A DNA stretch of 41,010 bases from Deltaproteobacteria bacterium (lineage in GTDB: Bacteria > Desulfobacterota > Desulfuromonadia > Desulfuromonadales > Geopsychrobacteraceae), in NCBI GenBank assembly GCA_024279255.1, contig JAJRRT010000005.1, positions 1 to 41,010 of the forward strand, in the 5' to 3' direction. The notes beneath the pieces were generated by a model. It was given only the letters and a program-made list of their open reading frames with translations. It searched no databases and was not told where the DNA came from. A program made the translations under genes and the position numbers. This document shows positions 8,850 to 17,278 of this stretch, piece by piece. Positions within the stretch are counted from its first letter, which is position 1. The number at the start of each line of letters is the position of its first letter.

Positions 8850-10421
8850 ATGCCGACTAAAATAATGGAAGATTTCCTGGAAAAAATGCATGGCAACGAG
8901 CGTCTGCCGGAGGGGGCGGCACTGCGTGAAAAATATGCGTTATTGCGTGTCATTTTCAATCAGGCTGATCATCTGATGGGTCTGTTGAAACCCGATGGAA
9001 CCGTCATCAAGATCAACCCGACGGCCTACGGTTTCATCAAAGGTAAGGAATCCGGAGTGATCGGTAAATTCTTCTGGGAGACTCCTTGGTGGACCCATTC
9101 GCCCGAACAACAGAAACAGCTACGAGAGGCGATCGAAGTGGCGGCCCAAGGAGAGTTCGTCCGTTTCGAAGCCACCCATGCCACGCCTAAAGGGAACCTT
9201 ATCTACGTAGACTTCTCGCTTAAACCGGTGAAGGATGAAAAAGGAAATGTGGTCCTGCTGGTGCCGGAAGGGCGCGACATAACCGAGCGGAAGCGGGCGG
9301 AAGAGAAAAGTCTGCGACTGGCGACCATCGTGGAGTCTTCCGATGATGCGATTGTCGGCAAGACGGTGGATGGCCTGATTACCAGCTGGAACCGGGGGGC
9401 CGAAAAGATATTTGGCTATAGTGAGGACGAGGTGCTCGGTCAGCCGATAATGATGCTGGTCCCGTCTGCCTATGCAGATGAAGTACGCCAAACCCAGGAA
9501 AGGATCAGGCGGGGGGAACACATCGAACATTTTGAAACGGTACGCCGGAGAAAAGACGGGGAATTGATCCATATGTCCCTGACCTATTCTCCTATCAAGG
9601 ATGAGCAGGGCAGAATCGTAGCTGTATCAACCATCGGGCGCGACATTACCGAACAGCAAAAATCCGCCCGCGCTCTTTTGGATAACGCCCGGATTAACCG
9701 GGAGTTGGAGATAGCGAAGGAGATCCAGCAGTCCTTCCTGCCGGCATGCCCACGGGAGCTGTCGGGGATGCTTACGGCCTGCCGTTGCGTGCCGGCCACC
9801 TATGTCGGGGGTGATTATTATGACTTCTTCTCCCTGCCGGGGGGGATCGTCGATGTGGTCATCGCTGACGTTACCGGCCACAGTGTCGGCGCCTCCCTGC
9901 TGATGACCATGACGCGCAGCGTGCTTCACGCCAAGGTCAATACCAGCCGTTCGCCCGGCAAGCTCCTGGCGGCGGTTAATGACTTGCTCCACGACGACCT
10001 TGCCAAGGCGGAGCTCCAGATCACCATGTTCTATGTCCGGTTTGACACCGAAAACCGTACACTTGCTTACGCCAATGCGGGACACAACCCGCCTCTGCTG
10101 TTTCGTGCCCAGCAAGGTGTGTTCACAGAACTTGATGCCGAGGGTCTGCTCATGGGGGTCAAGACCGATGTCCGTTTTGAGGAAAAGATCACCCGGCTGG
10201 AAGCTGGAGACATCCTTATCCTTTATACCGATGGCGTCACGGAGGCGGAAAATGCTGACGACGAATTGTTCGGTAGTAAACGGCTCCGTGAGGTCATTGC
10301 CGAACATTGTGATCGTCACCCGGAACAGATCCTGGTCGCCATTTTCGAGAAATTGGCCGCATTTACCGACACCAGGTCGCTCTTGGACGATGTCGCCATG
10401 ATCATTTTTAAAACGGTCTAG
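8850..10421 (+). CDS. PAS-PAS-SpoIIE (PP2C-type) serine phosphatase
   Basis: This is a 523-residue soluble protein. PAS 1 spans about 30-145 and ends in GRDITERKRAEE. PAS 2 spans about 150-275 with a SWNRGAEKIFGYS core. The SpoIIE phosphatase spans about 295-522. Metal-binding acidic residues appear in VGGDYYDFF, IADVTGHSVGAS, LYTDGVTEAE and LDDVAMI, so it should be active. Such proteins dephosphorylate anti-sigma-factor antagonists or similar switches after PAS sensing. No anti-sigma or antagonist gene is nearby, so its target is unknown. Position between the phenol activator remnant and a PNPOx-like gene suggests, but does not show, a link to aromatic sensing. Confidence 0.85.
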   Translation: MPTKIMEDFLEKMHGNERLPEGAALREKYALLRVIFNQADHLMGLLKPDGTVIKINPTAYGFIKGKESGVIGKFFWETPWWTHSPEQQKQLREAIEVAAQGEFVRFEATHATPKGNLIYVDFSLKPVKDEKGNVVLLVPEGRDITERKRAEEKSLRLATIVESSDDAIVGKTVDGLITSWNRGAEKIFGYSEDEVLGQPIMMLVPSAYADEVRQTQERIRRGEHIEHFETVRRRKDGELIHMSLTYSPIKDEQGRIVAVSTIGRDITEQQKSARALLDNARINRELEIAKEIQQSFLPACPRELSGMLTACRCVPATYVGGDYYDFFSLPGGIVDVVIADVTGHSVGASLLMTMTRSVLHAKVNTSRSPGKLLAAVNDLLHDDLAKAELQITMFYVRFDTENRTLAYANAGHNPPLLFRAQQGVFTELDAEGLLMGVKTDVRFEEKITRLEAGDILILYTDGVTEAENADDELFGSKRLREVIAEHCDRHPEQILVAIFEKLAAFTDTRSLLDDVAMIIFKTV

Positions 10422-10590
10422 ACTGCATGAAGACAGGGGCCTCGCGCTTGCATAACAAGCCACAACATGACATAAGGAAACTGCATTCTGGAAACGTCTG
10501 CGCCACTTCTTCAAGACGCTGGCACGAAAGCGAAACCACGCGTCTGGATATTACCTTGTCAGCAGCCAACGTGCCGATCGAGTCGCAAAC

Positions 10591-11064
10591 ATGAAAAATG
10601 ATCTGCACATGCGGGTGCAAGGCTACCTGCGAAATCATCAGGTTGCCACTCTCGCCACCCACAGCGGTGATGATCTTTGGGCCGCAGCGGTTTTTTACGT
10701 AAATGCTGGCTATACCCTTTATTTCCTTTCTTCACCTACGAGCCGGCACTGCCTGAACCTGTCCCAACGCCCTTGCGTGGCGGTGACGATACAGGAGGAC
10801 TATGCCGACTGGCTGGAGATCCAGGGGATACAGATCGAAGGGGTTGTAAGTGAACTCTCTGGTACAGAGGAAGGCCTGGCCCGCAGGCTCTACGGTCAGA
10901 AGTTCCCTGTTGTCGGCAAACTGGCCCAGGCTCCTGCTTCTATCGTCAAGGCTCTGGCTAAGGTGCGCTGGTACAAGGTTGTCCCGAAGCGTCTCTATTT
11001 TCTCGACAACACGGTCGGCCTGGGCCACCGCGATGAGGTCGACCTGAGCTTGCCTTCCTCATAG
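10591..11064 (+). CDS. PNPOx-like flavin-binding split-barrel protein
   Basis: This 157-residue protein has the pyridoxamine-5'-phosphate-oxidase-like pattern: VATLATHSGDDLWAAAVFYV (27-46), LYFLSSPTSRHCLNL (about 51-65) and PCVAVTIQEDYADW (about 68-81). Members bind FMN, F420 or heme, and many have unknown activity. The start ATG lacks a clear Shine-Dalgarno (upstream GTCGCAAAC), so the exact start is uncertain. It is the intact paralogue of the remnant at 8554 and runs convergent to the phenol operon, which carries another PNPOx-like gene. Function in flavin handling is inference. Confidence 0.7.
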   Translation: MKNDLHMRVQGYLRNHQVATLATHSGDDLWAAAVFYVNAGYTLYFLSSPTSRHCLNLSQRPCVAVTIQEDYADWLEIQGIQIEGVVSELSGTEEGLARRLYGQKFPVVGKLAQAPASIVKALAKVRWYKVVPKRLYFLDNTVGLGHRDEVDLSLPSS

Positions 11065-11079
11065 GGAGCCCGTGTGTAG

Positions 11080-11162
11080 CCAGATTGAAAATCCACCAAC
11101 AGGTGCCCCATTTTCCCTTGGCGAATATCTTCTAATACTGATTCTATCTTTTCAATCGGCAT
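11080..11162 (-). pseudogene. ribB: 5' remnant of ribB/ribBA (3,4-dihydroxy-2-butanone-4-phosphate synthase)
   Basis: On the - strand an ATG at 11162, preceded by AAAGGAAC, encodes MPIEKIESVLEDIRQGKM and then GHLLVD. This is the start of DHBP synthase (typically ...DIRQGKMVILVDDEDRENEGD). The diagnostic DDEDREN segment is gone and the frame continues into sequence antisense to the 10591 gene. It starts 57 bp after the riboflavin kinase-HAD fusion gene in the same orientation. The operon therefore appears to have carried a riboflavin biosynthesis gene whose body was lost. The match covers only about 23 codons, but those are highly characteristic. Confidence 0.6.
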
Positions 11163-11219
11163 GTTCAGTTCCTTTCATAGGACCAAATGACTCAATCAGC
11201 CTCCTAAGCAGAAATCGGC

Positions 11220-12320
11220 TTAGAGCGATTCAAGCATAGCAGGCAGCTTGCTGTGCGACGAAGCCAATCTGTCGGGGTGATATGTCGACAGCATGGCGCT
11301 GTCACCGACCCCAGTGAGCACACTCACGACGCGCATACCGGCAGCTTGACTGGCCTGAATATCGATCGGCGTGTCACCGACGTAGACTGCCTCTGCGGGC
11401 GAAATGTTGAGTTGACGAAGGCATTCGAATAGTCCCTCTGGATCTGGTTTGCCTTTTGCTACGTCGCAGCCGAGAACAATGGCCTCAAAGAGGTCCAGGA
11501 GACCCGTGGTACGAAGTAGGTCGAGGACCTCAGCCCGGGCTCCACTGACGATGGCGAGCCTGATGCCGAGACCTTTCAGCTCGCCCAGTGTTTGCGCCAG
11601 GCCTTCGAACACCTTACCGTGCTCTTTTAATATCCGTGGCCATTCACGGGTGGCATGCTGTGTCATTGATTTCATGACAGCTTTCGCATCTGGATGATCT
11701 TGTGGCACCACGCCTTTCCAGAAATTATTCCCTGTGGCGAGCGCGTGACGAACATGTTCCTCGGTCACTTCCAGGTCGAATGCCTCGGCGGCATTTCGAG
11801 CGACTTCAAGGTAGGCAGCAACCGAATCGACCAGCGTTCCGTCGATATCGAACAACACTGCCTCGGTGGCAAGCGGGCGACATAGCTCTACTCGAATTTT
11901 GGCACCTTCAGCAAATGACAGGTGTTTGCGTATCGGTAGTGCCGCGACCAGCTCAACCTTATTTTCTGGATAGTCATAGATTTCCGGCAACAACACTGCG
12001 GCCGGGATGCGGCCGGAGATACGAACCGGATAACAGCGTACTCTACAGAATCCGGTTCTCCCAGGCTCAATAATATGGCCAGGAAACTTCTGCCAACGCA
12101 GCCAGCGCCGCAGGTTATCCCCATCAGACAAGACAAGGTTGAGCGTTCCAGGATACGGGTCGATCCCGGTAAGCTCGATGAGCTGGCGGCGTACCCAATC
12201 GATCTGAGTTAACTCGGCCGCCCGGCCCATGCCATGGCTCAGCCGCCCCTCTATTGTCGTCATAGGCTCAACTGCCTCCTGTTGCTGGGCGAGAATTGGT
12301 TTTGCCGCATTCCTTGTCAT
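11220..12320 (-). CDS. CTP-dependent riboflavin kinase (archaeal type, DUF120) fused to a HAD phosphatase
   Basis: This 366-residue two-domain protein begins with about 23-147, resembling the archaeal CTP-dependent riboflavin kinase: GRLSHGMGRAAELT, DPYPGTLNLVL, and later the PEIYDYPENKVELVA and IRKHLSFAEGAKIRVEL segments. Residues about 152-366 are a HAD hydrolase: LFDIDGTLVDS with Asp158/Asp160, AIVSGARAEV, KGKPDPEG and YVGDTPIDI. Predicted output of the first half is FMN; the HAD half should remove a phosphate from a small molecule. It is the last intact gene of the phenol operon, 30 bp after a PNPOx-like gene. Phenylphosphate carboxylase delta subunits are also HAD proteins, so the second half could alternatively fill that role. 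Confidence 0.85.
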   Translation of the reverse strand: MTRNAAKPILAQQQEAVEPMTTIEGRLSHGMGRAAELTQIDWVRRQLIELTGIDPYPGTLNLVLSDGDNLRRWLRWQKFPGHIIEPGRTGFCRVRCYPVRISGRIPAAVLLPEIYDYPENKVELVAALPIRKHLSFAEGAKIRVELCRPLATEAVLFDIDGTLVDSVAAYLEVARNAAEAFDLEVTEEHVRHALATGNNFWKGVVPQDHPDAKAVMKSMTQHATREWPRILKEHGKVFEGLAQTLGELKGLGIRLAIVSGARAEVLDLLRTTGLLDLFEAIVLGCDVAKGKPDPEGLFECLRQLNISPAEAVYVGDTPIDIQASQAAGMRVVSVLTGVGDSAMLSTYHPDRLASSHSKLPAMLESL

Positions 12321-12350
12321 TGAACCGTCTGATAAATTCTGATCTGCAAG

Positions 12351-12797
12351 CTACAGCAACAAAGCATCAGAGGGGTAGGGCTCCCACACTTCGGGGGTGA
12401 GCGAACCGGGAGTACAGAGTTCGATGCGATACGCTGTGACGACAACAATGCCGAAATTCGGGTCGTTCGGACCTTTGAAGTAGACTTTGAGGGAGTCTTT
12501 CCAGAAGGCATGGCGCTCAGCCCTGTCGGTATGACACGCAGCTCGACCTTGAATCTGCAAGTATGGTCGCATGTCAGCAGGGTCGCTGATTCCGCAAGTC
12601 AGATGGACTTCCGGATTGTTCTTGATTTGGGTCACCTTGCGGGAGTTGACAAAGGTTGCAAATCTGATGCTCATATCCTCCTGACCAAGGCAGAAAATGT
12701 AGCGCACCCATGGTTTCCCCTCGCCCGAGACAGTTGCAAGGCTGGCCAGTTGAGATTGTCGTAAAATTTCAACAATGCGTTGTTTCAGTTCGGACAT
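12351..12797 (-). CDS. PNPOx-like (general stress protein 26-type) flavin-binding protein
   Basis: This 148-residue split-barrel protein contains LASLATVSGEGKPWVRYIF (17-35), IRFATFVNSRKVTQIKNNPEVHLTCG (about 44-69, typical of COG3871-like members) and a conserved C-terminal RIELCTPGSLTPEVWEPYP. Such proteins bind FMN or related flavins; enzymatic activity is usually unproven. It lies between idi and the riboflavin kinase fusion with gaps of 40 and 30 bp, so it is in the operon. Flavin binding next to an FMN-making enzyme fits a flavin carrier or reductase role for this operon, which is inference. Confidence 0.75.
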   Translation of the reverse strand: MSELKQRIVEILRQSQLASLATVSGEGKPWVRYIFCLGQEDMSIRFATFVNSRKVTQIKNNPEVHLTCGISDPADMRPYLQIQGRAACHTDRAERHAFWKDSLKVYFKGPNDPNFGIVVVTAYRIELCTPGSLTPEVWEPYPSDALLL

Positions 12798-12837
12798 CTC
12801 TGACTCCCCAGATTTAACACTGCATATTTCCGAGAGT

Positions 12838-13407
12838 TCAACCGCATCGGGCCAAAATAACTCGATTTTGTGTTTTCAAATGGCCAACGAATATCGGAAA
12901 TATCTTCTCCACCCAGGGAGCATAATGCGCTGGATTATTAGCAAGGTCTTGTGCCAGAACTGCGGGATCGACCAATTTGTACTCTTCTATTTCGTAGGGA
13001 TTTGGCGCAACAGGACCGCTGTGCCTGCCGATGAAGATGTGATCGAGTTCTCGCTCGGTAAGCCCATTATCCAGGGCCAGATGGTATTGGACCCTTCCTA
13101 TTCTTTGCAGTGAGGTGGAGAATCCGAATTCAATCTGGAGTCGACTTTGAGCACATTCAAGCAGTGTCATCCCGGGTTGTGGGTGACTGCAGCAGGTGTT
13201 CGCCCAGAGCCCCGGGCAGTGGTATTTGCTTTTTGCCCGGCGCTGCAGAAGGATACGATCCCTTTCGTCGACGACAAAGATAGAAAAAGCTCTATGTAAG
13301 AGTCCCTCCCTCTGATGAACCCTGAGTTTTCCTTCAATACCGAGGTAATTGTCATGCTCATCGACAAGGATAGCAAAGGGCCAGTCGCTAGAATTATTGG
13401 ATTTCAT
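12838..13407 (-). CDS. idi: Isopentenyl-diphosphate delta-isomerase, type I
   Basis: This 189-residue NUDIX-fold isomerase has the expected ligands: His31 and His38, the catalytic Cys in NTCCSHP (72-73) with His75, and Glu118/Glu120 in TERELDHIF. It interconverts IPP and DMAPP. GGAAAGGAGTGACGC precedes ATG, a strong Shine-Dalgarno. Bacteria using the MEP pathway make both isomers with IspH and often lack idi. Finding it in an operon for a UbiX/UbiD-dependent phenol pathway is unusual. The inferred role is to supply DMAPP for prenylated FMN synthesis by UbiX. Length and motifs are complete. Confidence 0.92.
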   Translation of the reverse strand: MKSNNSSDWPFAILVDEHDNYLGIEGKLRVHQREGLLHRAFSIFVVDERDRILLQRRAKSKYHCPGLWANTCCSHPQPGMTLLECAQSRLQIEFGFSTSLQRIGRVQYHLALDNGLTERELDHIFIGRHSGPVAPNPYEIEEYKLVDPAVLAQDLANNPAHYAPWVEKIFPIFVGHLKTQNRVILARCG

Positions 13408-13468
13408 GCGTCACTCCTTTCCACGGCTTGGAGCATTTAATCACTCGCTCAATCTGTACGGGCGTGAA

Positions 13469-14365
13469 TCAGGAAACGTATGTGGCCAGAGCGATCGAGC
13501 GCAATTTAGTGTCGATTGAGTCGGCCCGGGAGAGCATGACGATTGGTGCCCCTGCCCCCATGACCGAAGCGGCAACCTTACGCTCAGCAAAAAAGGTCAG
13601 GCCCTTGTGGATCGGATTGCCGACTTGCAGATTGGGAACCAGGATAATGTCTGCTCGGCCAGCAACCTCCCCGGATATTTTTTTTTGCCTGGCAGCTTTG
13701 ATCGAGATGGCACTATCCAGCGCCAGAGGTCCGTCGACGATGGCATATTTGATCTGCCCGCGGTCAGACATTTTGCTCAGAACCGCAGCATCCAACGTAT
13801 CGGGAATCGCCGGGTTGACAACTTCAACCGCCGACAAAATGGCAACCCTCGGTCTTTTGCAACCCAAACCCAGGGCCAGGGTTACTGCGTTTTCAAGGAT
13901 TTGCTTTTTTTCGTCCAGATTCGGGGCGATGTTCATGGCGCAATCGGTGATCAATAGCAGCCCATCTTCTTCGGTTTTCTCACAGACGGTTATTTGACTG
14001 ATCAGGTTTCCGGTTCTCAGCCCCTTCTCTCTATTCAGTATGGCTTTCAGGAAGACTGAGGTATGGAGTTCACCCTTCATGAGTACTTGAGCTCTTTTTT
14101 CCACAACCAGAGCGACGGCTTTTTCCGCCGCCTGTTTATGGTCAGGTTTGTGGTGGATTTCGATCCGCGTGGGGTCAAGGCCCTCGACTTCTAAAAGTTC
14201 GTTTAGCTTGTTTTCGTCGCCGATCAGGATGAATTCGGCGATTCCGTTCTCTGTTGCCTTTTTAACCAGTTGGATAATTCCAGTATCTTCCGCTGCCGCT
14301 ATGACTATTTTCTGAGCCTGTCTGCCACGGACGGCGTTTAATAAATCGTCAAAATTATTGACCAT
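13469..14365 (-). CDS. ptb: Phosphate butyryltransferase
   Basis: This 298-residue member of the phosphate acetyl/butyryltransferase family shows GRQAQKIVIAAAEDTGIIQL, VLMKGELHTSVFLKAIL, ITDCAMNIAPNLDEK and VPNLQVGNPIHKGLTF. It exchanges CoA for phosphate on butyryl-CoA or related short or branched acyl-CoAs. It follows buk by 12 bp and is certainly cotranscribed with it. In the operon the pair could conserve energy as ATP from acyl-CoA products. Preference for butyryl over acetyl or branched acyl groups is judged from pairing with butyrate kinase. Confidence 0.9.
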   Translation of the reverse strand: MVNNFDDLLNAVRGRQAQKIVIAAAEDTGIIQLVKKATENGIAEFILIGDENKLNELLEVEGLDPTRIEIHHKPDHKQAAEKAVALVVEKRAQVLMKGELHTSVFLKAILNREKGLRTGNLISQITVCEKTEEDGLLLITDCAMNIAPNLDEKKQILENAVTLALGLGCKRPRVAILSAVEVVNPAIPDTLDAAVLSKMSDRGQIKYAIVDGPLALDSAISIKAARQKKISGEVAGRADIILVPNLQVGNPIHKGLTFFAERKVAASVMGAGAPIVMLSRADSIDTKLRSIALATYVS

Positions 14366-14377
14366 TGTTCTTCTCCG

Positions 14378-15454
14378 TCAGTTATAAGTAGACAGCTGCT
14401 CTTCGCCGTTAAGATATCTCATTACACCTTCGGCCAGGGCCAGCATCTCATTTTCGCCGGGGACCTGGTGGATGGGCGCGATGAAAGATATTTTCCTTTT
14501 TAAGCTCAGCATCAGAACGTCCGAATAGACCAGGCTTCCGGTCAGGGCGATGGCGTTAACCTCTCCCTCGAGCACGGCGGCACAGGCGCCGACCTCCTTG
14601 GCCACCTGATAGCTCATCGCCTCAAAAACCTCCTCAGCCTTGGTGTCGCCTGCAGTAATCCGCTGGCCAATTTCAATTCCATCAGTGGTTCCCAGGTAAG
14701 CCATCAACCCTCCGCCGCCGGTGAGCAGCTTGAGAACCTCTTTCTCTGTGTATTTACCACTGAAGCAGAGCTTGACCAGATCACCGGCAGGCAAAGAACC
14801 TGCACGCTCGGGGGAGAATGGTCCGTCGCCATCCAGTGCGTTATTGACATCGATGATTTGCCCCTTCCGGTGGGCGCCGACCGAGATCCCCCCGCCTAGG
14901 TGGACGACGATCATGTTGAGGTGGTCGTAGCTGCTTCCGATTTCCGCGGCTACCTTCCTGGCAGTCGCCTTTTGGTTGAGAGCATGAAAGCTGCTCAACC
15001 TTTCGAGTTGTGGAATGCCGGAATAGCGGGCCGAGGTGCACAGTTCATCGGTCATCGGCGGATCGAGGGTCAAGACCGGGATGTCCATCTCATTTCCAAG
15101 ATCATAGGCGACCAGCCCGCCGACGTTGGTCGGGTGCTTGCCGTAGACACCGCTCTTCATGTCCTTTATCATCGCCGGACAGAGTCGGTAAATTCCACCC
15201 GGAATCGGTCTTACGTTGCCGCCCCGGCAGGCGATTGCATCGATTTCCGCCAAGGAAATCTGGTGTAATCGCAGAAACCCGAGAATGGCATTTTTTCTAT
15301 AGTCATACTGTTCCCAGATAGTCTTGAAGTCCTTCAGTTCCTCTGCTGAATGGTTGATCGATTCATTGAGCAGCATTTTCCCTGCAGCGGACAGGCCGAT
15401 TTTGGTAGACGTTGATCCAGGGTTGATGATCAATATTTTTTTGTCTTTGTTCAT
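14378..15454 (-). CDS. buk: Butyrate kinase
   Basis: This acetokinase-family enzyme of about 358 residues starts at ATG 15454 (MNKDKKILIINPGSTSTK), the usual family start, with GGAAA upstream; an in-frame ATG at 15478 lacks a ribosome site. Motifs are IINPGSTSTKIGL, VVHLGGGISVGAH and GDGPFSPERAGSLP, plus GGGGLMAYLGTTDG. It transfers phosphate between butyryl-phosphate and ADP. The pair buk-ptb follows the phenol-type outer membrane protein on the same strand, 76 bp downstream, with no obvious promoter between. Reverse operation (acyl activation) is possible but less likely. Confidence 0.9.
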   Translation of the reverse strand: MNKDKKILIINPGSTSTKIGLSAAGKMLLNESINHSAEELKDFKTIWEQYDYRKNAILGFLRLHQISLAEIDAIACRGGNVRPIPGGIYRLCPAMIKDMKSGVYGKHPTNVGGLVAYDLGNEMDIPVLTLDPPMTDELCTSARYSGIPQLERLSSFHALNQKATARKVAAEIGSSYDHLNMIVVHLGGGISVGAHRKGQIIDVNNALDGDGPFSPERAGSLPAGDLVKLCFSGKYTEKEVLKLLTGGGGLMAYLGTTDGIEIGQRITAGDTKAEEVFEAMSYQVAKEVGACAAVLEGEVNAIALTGSLVYSDVLMLSLKRKISFIAPIHQVPGENEMLALAEGVMRYLNGEEQLSTYN

Positions 15455-15530
15455 TACGTTTCCAATATTGGCTTGCATCGTATTTATCTGAGGGAAGCGG
15501 GCTTGTCTCCGCTTCCCTCAGCGTTATTGG

Positions 15531-16490
15531 CTAAAAGGCGTAGGAAATCTTGAACTGGGTCTGCGGTCCGGTAGCAATGTTACGGGCGCTATACTCCCAG
15601 TATTGCTTGAAAGTCATGCTGAATGGTCCCTGCTTCGGCCAGTATTTAATGCCAACACCGATCCCTCCAACGCGACTGGTGTTGTTCTGGACTTCTACAC
15701 CATCGACCTCGTCGTCGGTTGTTTGCCAGTAGTTGTAACCGACCAGACCACCGCGCAGGCCATTTTTCGCTGCATAGCCCACGGCCCAGTCGAAATGGAA
15801 TTCTTGTCCGGGTTCGAGATCAACAACCTGACCTCCAGAGTTGACGAACTCGTCGTTAGTCGTGTTGAAGTCATACATAAACTTGCCGGACAAGTCGAAG
15901 CCTTTCCAGAGGTAAGTGACGGCCACGACCGGTTCAACGGTCCAGTGGTTTTTGGAAAGGATCTGGGTTGCGGGCCGGGCCTTATCGTAATCGCCGGTGG
16001 GTGCCCAGATATCAAGGGCTGCAACGACATGGAAGTTGGGGCTAAAGTGCCAGCCGAAGACTAGCGGGCTGAAAATAATGTCCCCGATTCCCCCTTCGTC
16101 CGAATCGACGATGTTTTTAGGCGTAGCCTCGGATGTCCCAATCTCTAAATCGGCGCTGTAAAAAGGAATGAAGATATGCGCTCCCCAGTTAGCGCCGAGA
16201 AGGGTGTAAGGGCTGACGTAGATCAAACGGGGCACTTCAACAATCACATCTGCTGAAAATTCAACAGGAGCATTATTTCCTGAATTGTCTTTCAAATGGT
16301 TTTTCTGGGCGAAGATCAGATAGTTTACGATATAGGTCCCTGGCGGTGGCAAGGCACCGACGACAAAGTCCTCGGCACCGTTCGGATAGTGCTGTCCGCC
16401 TCCGGCCCAACTCTGCGGAGCTAGCGGAAAAAGCAATGCCGCAGCAATAAAAAGAATACAAAGAAGACGCAACCATTTAAATTTGTCCAT
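15531..16490 (-). CDS. Outer-membrane transporter of the phenol MetA-pathway (SphA) family
   Basis: The 319-residue protein has a signal peptide (LLCILFIAAALLFPLAP, cleavage near QSWAGGG) and alternating beta-strand sequence ending in QFKISYAF, with the terminal Phe typical of outer-membrane barrels. Family marks include PPPGTYIVNYLIF, PRLIYVSPYTLLGANWG, GGIGDIIFSPLVFGWH and LDIWAPTGDYDK. These proteins occur in phenol and aromatic degradation clusters and are thought to help hydrophobic substrates cross the outer membrane. GGGAGGA lies 4 bp before ATG. It sits between ubiX and buk in the operon, supporting a phenol uptake role. Confidence 0.85.
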   Translation of the reverse strand: MDKFKWLRLLCILFIAAALLFPLAPQSWAGGGQHYPNGAEDFVVGALPPPGTYIVNYLIFAQKNHLKDNSGNNAPVEFSADVIVEVPRLIYVSPYTLLGANWGAHIFIPFYSADLEIGTSEATPKNIVDSDEGGIGDIIFSPLVFGWHFSPNFHVVAALDIWAPTGDYDKARPATQILSKNHWTVEPVVAVTYLWKGFDLSGKFMYDFNTTNDEFVNSGGQVVDLEPGQEFHFDWAVGYAAKNGLRGGLVGYNYWQTTDDEVDGVEVQNNTSRVGGIGVGIKYWPKQGPFSMTFKQYWEYSARNIATGPQTQFKISYAF

Positions 16491-16563
16491 TTTATCCTCC
16501 CGGATGTGCCGGCCTGGCTTACGCCGAAAATCGGCCGTCTAGTTGTTTGAACCAATACTGACC

Positions 16564-17169
16564 TTAAGGGGCCATACGTAATCCCTGGTTGATCTTATCC
16601 ATATGATCATGGCCATTCCAGCGCTTGAACAGCTGATGCTCAATGCCGACATGGTCAAGGGCCTTGCCGATGCTCTGGTGGATGATGTCCATAATCGACT
16701 CGGGTTGATGGTAGAAGGCTGGCATCGGCGGTAGCAGGACTGCACCGTAATCAGCTACACGTGACATAAGATCGAGGTGTCCCTTGTGTAGCGGCGTTTC
16801 ACGGACCATCAACACCAGCGTCCGTCGCTCTTTGAGCGTGACATCAGCGGCGCGTACCACCAGGTTGTAGGTGAACGAGTTGGCGATGGACGAGAGCGTT
16901 TTTACCGTGCAGGGCGCGACGATCATGCCGCGGGTGCGGAATGATCCGCTGGCGACGGTGGCACCGATATCCTGGTTGTTGTAAACCACATCAGCCAATG
17001 CCTTGACCTCATCCAGTGAATAATTGGTCTCGATCGAGATGTTCAGGCACGCCGCTTCACTCAAAATGAGGTGGGTTTCCTGACCCAACTCCTTCAACAC
17101 GCGCAGCATCTCTACCCCATAGATCACGCCGGTCGCGCCAGTGATTGCTACTACCAATGGAAGGCTCAT
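16564..17169 (-). CDS. ubiX: Flavin prenyltransferase UbiX
   Basis: This 201-residue UbiX-family protein has the nucleotide-binding start MSLPLVVAITGATGVIYG (1-18). SGSFRTRGMIVAPCTVKTLS (74-93) and LVLMVRETPLHKGHLDLM (118-135) form the FMN and prenyl phosphate pocket. UbiX joins a dimethylallyl group to FMN, making the prFMN cofactor used by UbiD enzymes. UbiX-like proteins are known from phenol clusters of Thauera/Aromatoleum. GAGAGGAG lies 8 bp upstream. The first 20 codons and upstream DNA resemble the start of the neighbouring chimeric gene at 17761. Confidence 0.92.
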   Translation of the reverse strand: MSLPLVVAITGATGVIYGVEMLRVLKELGQETHLILSEAACLNISIETNYSLDEVKALADVVYNNQDIGATVASGSFRTRGMIVAPCTVKTLSSIANSFTYNLVVRAADVTLKERRTLVLMVRETPLHKGHLDLMSRVADYGAVLLPPMPAFYHQPESIMDIIHQSIGKALDHVGIEHQLFKRWNGHDHMDKINQGLRMAP

Positions 17170-17278
17170 ATTAAAACTCCTCTCGTTCAGATCACCAGTG
17201 TTGTTCCAACTGAAAAGCCAGAAGGAAATTAGCTACAGTTTCTTATTTGAGATATGGTTTTTATAGCTATGTCCCAGG

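Noticed and set aside
9627..10514. 295-codon open frame antisense to the SpoIIE phosphatase
   Set aside because: It has no family motif and mirrors the codon pattern of the clear phosphatase gene on the other strand.
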